Source: Euborellia annulipes
Lineage: Eukaryota > Arthropoda > Insecta > Dermaptera > Anisolabididae
DNA: 64,000 nt
Reading direction: 5' to 3'
NCBI GenBank assembly: GCA_023213315.1
Contig: JAKCPI010005363.1
Span: forward strand, 1 to 64,000
The notes beneath the pieces were generated by a model. The model was not told where the DNA came from and did not search any database. It saw only the letters and a program-made list of their open reading frames with translations. Below, in pieces: positions 57,360 through 64,000 of this stretch. Within the stretch, counting starts at the first letter, position 1; each line of letters opens with the position of its first letter. The translations under genes were made by a program, and so were the position numbers.

Positions 57360-57423
57360 ATGGCGGCCTGTCGAAGAGGCGTCTTGTTATTCTTGTGGTG
57401 CGCCTTATTGTGCTGCTCTCCTG
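57360..57423 (+). CDS. serp: CDA1 exon 1 (signal peptide)
   Basis: 64 bp from ATG at 57360 to the GTGAGT donor at 57424, phase 1. The start was chosen because it gives a signal peptide in frame with exon 2 and has G at -3 and G at +4. Another ATG at 57355 overlaps it out of frame. The exon is GC-rich compared with the surroundings. Confidence 0.88.
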
Positions 57424-60400
57424 GTGAGTTCAATGCGTGGATCAGTCAAATTTGTTGTGAGTGTTGTTTTCAACCAAAACAAAATATTGTGTTGATGATA
57501 TAAGTTGAGGGGCGTAGGGAGGGGATTTTAAGGGAAAGCCGGAAGCCTTGGTGCCAACTTAACAACCAACAAATCTTTACTAGGCCGTGTGCCATGTTGA
57601 TTACTTTCTCTCAGAGGGGGAGCTCGCGCATCAAAATCTCACTTTCTCAACAAACATCGGCATGATGTAAGATTGTTTTGTGTCAGAATTAGGGCGGGGT
57701 TGGTTGGCAATGACCCTCCAAACAAAAAAAAAAATTTAATTTCTTCAATTACATAATTTGGACAAAAATATTTTCATGTGAATTTGATATATTTTTAAAA
57801 ATAAAATAATATTGTGAGAAAAAGTGTTATTATTACTGGTGATATTTTTGTGAATAGAACTAGTGATAAATTTCCTTAAAATTTGGAATGTAAAACCATA
57901 AGTGAATCTTGCGGTTTACTAGAAGGGAGAGTGAATGTGGGTGTGTTGCTACAGGCGGAGAGGGGGAGGGGAAATTCACAAAATTTACTTTTACTTTTCA
58001 TTTCAACTCCTAAATTAATAAATTAAATTTCTTTATTAAATATACATTTACAATACATATCTTGAACTTTAAATTATTAATTTGATTTTTGTAGTTTTAA
58101 TCTGTTTAAATCAATTGGGTGTATTAAAAGATTAATTAATAGCCAGAAAAAATTTTATCCTTAAATCTCGCATTTAATTTTATTCATTTATTTATACAAA
58201 TTGCTATTCCCAAAATGCAAAAAAAAAAAAATACATGGGATCCGAACCCGCACTCTTTGCCTTTTAAGATTATCAATACCCTGGCGGGGGAGGGGGGGAT
58301 TGTTTTATTCCTTTTTTTTATTTTGAAAAATAATTTCGCTAGTAAGTAATCAGTGTAAATAGAACTTTTAATTAAAAAATTAAATTTCTTTATTAAATAT
58401 TAATTTACAATAATTATTAATTAGATTTTTGTAGTTTTAATCTATTTAAATCAATTGGGTGTATTAAAAGATTTTAAACTTAATTAATGCTTAACTTAAT
58501 TAATCTAAAATTATAAATCATATTTAATTATGTTCACTTATTTATATAAATTAGTATTCAAAATCCAAAAAAATTATATAGAGTCCAAACCCGCACCCCT
58601 CGGCTTTTAAGATTATCAATATTGACATTTATCAACCACGAGGGTTGGAGGATTTGTATTTTTTTTTTTTGTTGAAAAATAATTTCGCTAGGAAGGAAGC
58701 AGGTAATAAATAGAACATGAACATGCTTATAATAATTACAGAGATTAAAAATTATATCGAAATCCGCTTGCAAAATAATTCTTTGTATGTCAAACACGCA
58801 CACAAATACAAATACAAAAAAAAAAATATATTTATTATTTTACTAATTACAAAATTATAATATTCAACTTTGTTTTTTCATTTAAGGAAATGCTTTCATT
58901 TTTATTAATTATTTATTTATTTTTTTTAATAAATTTATTTATTTTATTGCTTCACTCAAGTGAAGGTGGTGAATGGTTGATTAGACATCCACCACGTGAC
59001 TTGTTAAATTCTTACCTTAGAGAGGGTTATAATAATAATAATAATCTTTTATTTTCTCTATTAAAAAATTCTACTGTCCTTCTCTTTATACGTCACCATC
59101 ATGGGCGTTAATTAAGCGGACAAGAAAAGACATTCTGTCTCCTTCTAGCCTTCAACTTAAAGCATAAATTATGAATTTTCTATTTTAATTTATTTATCAT
59201 TTTTAAAATTTTATATTTGCTTATTGTGGGTTTTTTTTCTTCGTTAAAAAAACGACTCATGTTACTAGTTTGAAAGAAAGTCTGCTAACTTGAAATAATC
59301 AAGGAGAGTTATCGCTTGCTCAGAGCAATTAATTTGTTAAATAAACATTTTTTTTGTTTGAGATTTGTTTAAAAAAAAAATAAATAAATAAACAATTGGT
59401 TCCAGTCTTCAGATAATATTCGATAACGTTAGCTGAATGTTGAATTTTATAAAAAAAAAAAAAAAAATGTCTATTTAATAAAGTTAGCAAATGTGAAAGT
59501 TTAAAATTAATAAATATTTATAAATTCAAAACTACTAGTCGAATATTTTTATTTTTATTTCTCTTTAGATCAAAATTTATTTTTGTTTCCAAAATATTAT
59601 GAATTATAATTTGGGCCCCCGGGCCTTGGTGTAATGGCTGGCCATGTGTACAATGAGCGCCACAATTAGGTCCCCAGGGGGTATCTGGAGCCTTAAGTAT
59701 ATGGTATATGGTGAAATAATTTTAATGAGAAAAAGTAAAATAAAACTTTTATTTTAGTTTTTAAATATTAAAATTATTTTATACTTAAGGCTCTAGATAC
59801 CAGTTGGGGACTTAATAGTGGCGCTCACTGTACCAAGGGTCGCATCCCGCCCCGTTTATTTAAATTGAATTGAATCAATTTAAATAAATAGAGGCGTGTT
59901 CTAAATGGCCGAAAAATAAAATAATAATAATAATCCCACTTCTCTTCATTTGAGCCTAAATCACAATTTCCAGTGAAAATTTATTAGATTATTAGCACAG
60001 AGGCGTGGAGCTATGGAGAAATGCGCGCTCCTTTGTCAAGCATTTTGATTCGGATAATCGTTCAGTTAATATTTCTTTTCCTTACATCGAGCTTAATTAT
60101 AAGGTTACTAAACAATTATCAAAAAATTTTTTTTATTGAAATTTAGGTATTGCCATAAAAGTAGCAGGGTTTTTTTTAATTAAAAATGTACAAATTACAC
60201 TAGTATATGGTAAAAAATAAACCCAACCCTGGTGGTAAGTAAACAACATATCCGAAATTTAATAACTAGTCTATCTAATTAATTTCAAAAAGTGTGAGTG
60301 TTTAAAAAAAAAAACTTTTTTAATTTCCCTTCCGAATTTCTTTGATTTAGGTTAGGAGAATTCCGTCAAGTGAATTAAAATAAAGATAAAAGAGAAATAT

Positions 60401-62887
60401 TATAGCTCTGATTGAGGCGTGGAGGAAAAAAAAGATTAATATTGATATTATAGATCTTGAAGAAGGGTATGACTTGCGTCCAAAACGTCAACCAAAAAAT
60501 TTTAATATCTTTTTTTGGTTCATCTTAAATCTATTCGTTTAGTTAAGTTATGAAAGCTAGAAATTATTGTAGGCCTATTCTAATAGAATTTTTTACCCGT
60601 TATACTAGGCTATACCCGTTATATTATGATGATATCTATTTGGGTATCCAAATGGCTTAAATAAAATCATCGGACTGCCTGGGATCCGAACCCCCGACCC
60701 TTGTTTAGAAGGTACCAAATACACCAAGCCCGAGGGATAATCAAAATTAAAAATAAGAGATTTATCTATAAGATTTAAAAAATGAAATTTTTGTTTATTT
60801 CTCATACTACTGTAGTTACATGTTAATTTTAATAATTACTTACTTAGCGTTCATAAAGTTTGAAAAAGTAATTAAAAAAAAAATTCTCTACTGTTTACAA
60901 ACCGGCTATTGCAAAAATAGAAATTTTCGTATTATAGCTAAGTATCTTTATTAATTGTTTAATTAACGAACATTGCGTTGCTGAGTTTGTTACGGCGCTC
61001 AGCAATTAAATTAAAAAAAAAATGTCTTTATTATGGTATGAATAAAAAAAAAAATTATCACCGGATTTATTGAACTAAGTGCGCAGCTTACCTTGGGCGG
61101 TCCAGTTCTCCCTTCTATTTTATTTGTATTGAATATCAATAATTTCTAACTTTTTTACTTTCTCTTATCTCTATATATATGTTAATATATAGAGAGAGAA
61201 AGTATTGAATTCATGTCAAAAATTCGATGTCGAGATTTTGATGGATATACACGTTTTGAGGTCCCTTGAATCCAAAAAAAAAGTGGTTTTCGCAACATGG
61301 TCTGTCTGTGTGTGTGTGTGTGTTTGTGTGTGTTTGTTAAAATTCATAAATCAATTATTTTTTAGATTCTCTTTAAAATGTATATTCTCATTTTGCCATT
61401 GAAATAATCTGAAGACCACTTTACTCTTGTACTCCATAGAATAGATAGGAGAAATGGTTGCCATGGTAACAAATTATAATTCTCACATTTTTATAAATTT
61501 TATATCTTGAATTCAAATGTATCATAATGTCGAAAACTAAATATATGTCGACACGAAAAATCTGGTGTGACAAGCACAGAACACAACTTTCGATTACCGA
61601 AAGTAAGAGAAAGTTGTGTGCTATGCGACTGGTCACACCAGATTTTTTTTTATTTCACTTGTCATTAGAATTTTCCCCAGTCCCTAGAAAATAAATTTCG
61701 GAAATATGATTAAAAATAAAATTGAAATTTACAAAAATAATCACAAACAAGAGCGTAGCTAAAAAAATTCTTTAGATAGTGGGGATTATAAAAAATAAAT
61801 TTGTCAATACTTGCTCAATGATTTCTCCTCCCAAATAATTTTTGATTATTGCCTACACATTAAAAAATTTAAACATTTTCCTTCTTTATTTTGCATTTGA
61901 GTCCCCCCCCCCCAAAAAAAAAAAATTGTTTTCTAGATCGGCCACTGAACTAAACTCCCCTTTGTGCTTTATTTCTCTAAATTCAATCTCTAAAGTTAAC
62001 GTGAATTTAATTTATAAATTTAGAAGATGAATAAAATAAAAGACTTCTTTTCTGTCCGAATTATTGTATTTTAATATTCCTTGTCGACGTTTCGGAGACT
62101 AAATGTCACCCATCTTCAGGACAAAGGTATTAAAAAAAATTTTATCCCCGCTTCCTTCAGTTGTTAAAAAAGTAAGAGTGTTGGTATATTTTAGAATATA
62201 TAAATTTACCGGCGTATAATATAAATGCTGAGTTAATGCATTAATTAGCTCCTTAGATGAATTTGTATATTCAAAAATAAACTGAAGGAGGCAGAGATAA
62301 GATATTTTTTTAAAACACTTTTGTCCTGAAGATGGATGTCGTTTAGTCCCCGAAACGTTGACAAGGAATATTATAATAATTCGGACAGAAAAAAGTCTTC
62401 TAAATGTCACGACCTTGTCTTTTATTTATTTATTTTGTCCGATATCGATGTTAGTAGGGGTTAAACTCTCAATTTGCCCTCGGACTTGGTGTAGAGGTGC
62501 TGGCCTTCTATACCAAGGGTCGCGGGTTCGGATCCCAGGCAGTCCTATTTCCATTTGGTATCCAAATGGTTTAAATAAGAATATCTGAACCCCAAATATA
62601 TTCAATATATACCAGGTATTAATTAATCAACGGTTATCGTCAAAGTCATATATGGACCCTGTTACGCATTAGTGTGTCAAGCGCCACCTACCGAGTTTTG
62701 AGAAAATTAACATTAAAATTTTTTGTTTTCATTGGATTATATATAATTTTTTTTTGTCAATTGTGCAAGTAACATTAAAAATAATTTTTTTTAGAACGTA
62801 TTTCATAAAAAATACTATTAATTATAGCATTTTTTTTTTTTTTTTTTGGGTGGGGGGGGCCAACCAAACCCCACCCCTGCGGAGAAG

Positions 62888-62922
<35 letters not shown>

Positions 62923-63637
62923 CCAAGGGCGGAAGAGAGGGGGGGTGCGGGGGGGTTTGTTAGGAGGGAGTGGGGGTGGGTTGGGGGGGGGGGGGGGGGG
63001 GGGGTTCTCCCCCCGGGGGGGGGGGGGGGGGGGGAAGGAAGGGGGGAATTGGTTTTGTTTGTTTTTTTTTCGGTGGGGGGGGGGGGGTGGTTTTTTTTTT
63101 TTTTGTGTGGGGTGGGTGGTTTTTTTTTGGGGAAATTTGAATCAATATTCCATGCTTAACTCATTTTTTAATTTTTTTTTTGGCGCTTGACATAGTAATG
63201 CGTAACAGGGTCCATATGTGAGTTGCCTAAAGAATGTGTGCATGTGTGTGTGTGAGTGTGGATGGGAGAAAAAAAAACTGGGATGGCTGGGAAACATCTT
63301 TAAAAGAAAATGTATTATTTTCATTTTATTTTTTTTTATAATTTCAGCCATTGCTCAAGAAGAAGCAGCAAAGAAAGAAGAATCGTTTGAGACAGAATTG
63401 TGTAAAGATAAAGACGCTGGCGAGTGGTTCCGGTTAGTGGCTGGAGAAGGGGATAATTGCCGAGATGTGATCCAGTGCACATCCAGTGGGCTCCAGGCGA
63501 TTCGGTGTCCAGCTGGTCTTTATTTTGATATCGAAAAACAGACCTGTGATTGGAAGGATGCTGTGAAAAATTGCAAGCTCAAGAATAAAGAGCGAAAGGT
63601 CAAGCCTCTCCTCTACACCGACGAGCCTTTATGCCAG
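57360..63637 (+). CDS. serp: Chitin deacetylase 1 (serpentine), 5' exons only, runs out of window
   Basis: Secreted cuticular chitin deacetylase of the CDA1/Serpentine type, which deacetylates chitin in epidermal and tracheal cuticle. Exons in the window: 57360-57423 and 63348-63637 (118 codons so far). Exon 1 gives the signal peptide MAACRRGVLLFLWCALLCCS. Exon 2 gives the mature N-terminus and a complete CBM14 chitin-binding domain with six cysteines (ELC, DNC, IQC, IRC, QTC, KNC), then KERKVKPLLYTDEPLCQ. The blocks DAGEWFRLVAGEGDNCRDV and CPAGLYFDIEKQTCDWKDA are diagnostic for CDA1 rather than CDA2/Vermiform. Exon 2 ends in phase 0 at a GTCAGT donor. The family's LDLa and polysaccharide-deacetylase domains would follow downstream and are not here. 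The gene is a partial view, not truncated DNA. Confidence 0.95.
58220..58290 (-). mobile_element. SINE G fragment
   Basis: Minus strand: GGGTATTGATAATCTTAAAA, GGCAAAGAGTGCGGGTTCGG, ATCCC. Confidence 0.5.
58572..58650 (-). mobile_element. SINE G fragment
   Basis: Minus strand: CCAACCCTCGTGGTTGATAA, ATGTCAATATTGATAATC, GGGTGCGGGTTTGGACTC. The flanks of this copy and of 58220-58290 are also similar (TTGAAAAATAATTTCGCTAG downstream), so the pair is part of a segmental repeat. Confidence 0.55.
59620..59935 (+). mobile_element. SINE E copy, split by a MITE
   Basis: Head GGGCCTTGGTGTAATGGC, then after the MITE CCAAGGGTCGCATCCC, TTTATTTAAATTGAATTG, TTCTAAATGGCCGAAAAA. Confidence 0.72.
59651..59830. 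mobile_element. 180-bp TA-flanked MITE of the same family, inside SINE E
   Basis: Ends CAATGAGCGCCACAATTA and GTGGCGCTCACTG, flanked by TA (59649-59650, 59831-59832). The host is a plus-strand E-type SINE; the target TA is the same SINE position as in 56592-56710. Confidence 0.87.
60455..60515 (+). repeat. Decayed hammerhead-type terminus
   Basis: TTGAAGAAGGGTATGACTTG then GTCCAAAACGTC: both core boxes are mutated. Recognisable by comparison with 46029 and 15981. Confidence 0.45.
60637..60737 (-). mobile_element. SINE A, head fragment
   Basis: Minus-strand fragment like 50447-50556: palindrome GGTATCCAAATGGCTTAAA, CCTGGGATCCGAACCC, head ending CTTGGTGTATTTGG. Confidence 0.7.
61154..61650 (+). 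mobile_element. Element B copy with internal deletion, CDA1 intron
   Basis: Hairpin 1 61156-61204 and a well-preserved hairpin 2 61556-61650. The TACTAGTACTTTACTG block is deleted between about 61335 and 61340. Confidence 0.75.
62081..62124 (-). ncRNA. Hammerhead motif, left member of pair
   Basis: CTGAAGA at 62119-62113, stem II around ATTTA with one mismatch, GAAA, CGTC, stem I TTGTC/GACAA. Lies in CDA1 intron 1. Confidence 0.62.
62321..62364 (+). ncRNA. Hammerhead motif, right member of pair
   Basis: CTGAAGA 62326-62332, short stem II, GAAA 62352-62355, CGTT with cleavage predicted after U62359, stem I TTGTC/GACAA. Mirror of 62081-62124. Confidence 0.6.
62650..63217. mobile_element. Inverted-repeat element, TGGACCCTGTTACGCA family
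   Basis: TIRs of about 40 bp beginning ATATGGACCCTGTTACGCA and including AAGCGCCA. The centre (62830-63130) is almost pure G, T and A runs, unlike any other copy, and may be an assembly or sequencing artefact at the palindrome. Confidence 0.75.
62828..63130. repeat. Extreme G/T/A homopolymer tract
   Basis: Runs of T, G and A up to about 27 bases with almost no C, in the middle of an inverted-repeat element. Any reading frame here is meaningless. Confidence 0.9.
63348..63637 (+). CDS. serp: CDA1 exon 2 (CBM14 chitin-binding domain)
   Basis: 290 bp, acceptor ATTTCAG at 63341-63347, donor GTCAGT at 63638. Encodes AIAQEEAAKKEESFETELCK, a charged linker, then the peritrophin-A domain to LLYTDEPLCQ. 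The exon joins exon 1 through a split Ala codon. A SINE tail and a 568-bp inverted-repeat element end only about 70-130 bp upstream of this acceptor. Confidence 0.95.
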
Positions 63638-64000
63638 GTCAGTAACACTTCACTTCACTCTCTTTGATGAATCATGCTTTGATTTATACCAAGGAAATGA
63701 AATTCTTTAAAAAAAAATAACTACAATACCTATATAAGTTTTTATGTAATAGTTAATACGGAAGAAGCAAATCTCTAAAGGTGAATTCTTCTTTTTTTTT
63801 TTAATATTATAAAAGAAAATCGTCAAGTGATATAAAAAATGGGCCATTATTTTTGTTTTTTCAAGGGCACGGCATTGGCTTTGAGAGGGTATTTGGCACT
63901 TTGTAAGTTTTTAGTTCATTTAGAAAAAGCGTTTCTTAATTATATGTATAGCCTTGAAATTTTATTATTTTCCATATTTGCTATTTAAATCTTTTTTTTT
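63638..64000 (+). other. Start of CDA1 intron 2
   Basis: Begins with the GTCAGT donor. AT-rich, no acceptor or exon recognised before the window ends. Confidence 0.8.

Larger units (their letters stand above)
58000..58720 (+). repeat. Two-unit direct repeat within CDA1 intron
   Basis: A block of about 340 bp (from TAAATTTCTTTATTAAATAT through the SINE G fragment to AATAATTTCGCTAGNAAG) occurs twice, at about 58010-58340 and 58375-58695, with shared TTTGTAGTTTTAATCT and CAATTGGGTGTATTAAAAG. Confidence 0.65.
62040..62403. repeat. Palindromic hammerhead unit in CDA1 intron
   Basis: Arms 62040-62126 and 62318-62403 (outer ends AGACTTCTTTTCTGTCCGAA and its near complement) around about 190 bp of unrelated AT-rich sequence. 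Confidence 0.82.
62477..63276 (+). mobile_element. SINE A split by an inverted-repeat element, next to CDA1 exon 2
   Basis: Head and middle at 62477-62649; tail (GAGTTGCCTAAAGAATGTG and TG repeats) at 63218-63276. The 568-bp element at 62650-63217 sits between CAAAGTC and GAGTTGCC, which are adjacent in other copies. Confidence 0.8.
57424..63347 (+). other. CDA1 intron 1 (5.9 kb), repeat-filled
   Basis: Runs from GTGAGT to ATTTCAG. Contents: unclassified AT-rich sequence; two relics of SINE G (58220-58290, 58572-58650); an E-type SINE split by a TA-type MITE (59620-59935); partial SINE A (60637-60737); element B (61154-61650); a palindromic hammerhead pair (62040-62403); and a SINE A split by an inverted-repeat element (62477-63276). 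I see nothing that looks like a conserved enhancer. Confidence 0.8.

Noticed and set aside
62754..63190. Lysine- and glycine-rich frames
   Set aside because: Pure homopolymer translation in a G/A/T tract, probably partly artefactual.
1..64000. CRISPR arrays, operons or prokaryotic genes
   Set aside because: No regularly spaced repeats with unique spacers, and gene structure is eukaryotic throughout.

Overview
The window is nuclear DNA of an arthropod. The evidence is spliced genes with GT-AG introns, an insect-type membrane UDP-glycosyltransferase (UGT), the first exons of a cuticular chitin deacetylase, a eukaryotic tRNA-Leu, and dense tRNA-derived SINEs, LINE and pogo fossils and MITEs. 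The sequence is strongly AT-rich, with many homopolymer and microsatellite tracts. I cannot fix the order; a crustacean or a hemimetabolous insect with a large repeat-rich genome fits, but that is inference.

Three real genes are visible. (1) A complete five-exon UGT on the + strand (32172-42616, 514 aa), with signal peptide, donor-binding signature, C-terminal membrane anchor and a KxKxx ER-retrieval tail. It has a TATA box at 32111 and poly(A) signals after the stop. Introns 1-3 are filled with transposons; intron 4 is only 61 bp. (2) A tRNA-Leu(UAA) gene at 47333-47415 on the - strand. (3) The 5' end of chitin deacetylase 1 (serpentine/CDA1) on the + strand. Its signal-peptide exon is at 57360-57423 and its CBM14 chitin-binding exon at 63348-63637, separated by a 5.9-kb intron; the catalytic part lies beyond the window. 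The two protein genes have no evident functional link.

Everything else is intergenic or intronic repeat. Main families: 'A', a tRNA-like SINE of about 260 bp with a self-complementary middle and target-site duplications of 11-17 bp; 'B', a non-coding element of about 660 bp bounded by two different hairpins, at about 18 loci; 'D', a TTAA-bounded element of about 625 bp; short hAT-like MITEs with clean 8-bp duplications; TA-type and TTAA-type MITEs; a family with TIRs starting TGGAC..TGTTA; further tRNA-like SINEs (E, F, G); a broken LINE reverse transcriptase (4755-5697); and a pogo-like transposase relic (53978-55854).

The most interesting signal is a swarm of type-I hammerhead ribozyme motifs (CTGANGA, stem II, GAAA, minimal stem III, UH cleavage site, stem I), many arranged head-to-head in palindromic pairs. 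Hammerheads of this minimal form are known from Penelope-like retroelements and metazoan retrozymes; here they sit in short palindromic units with no visible reverse transcriptase. Many repeats are nested in one another, so insertion order can be read directly.
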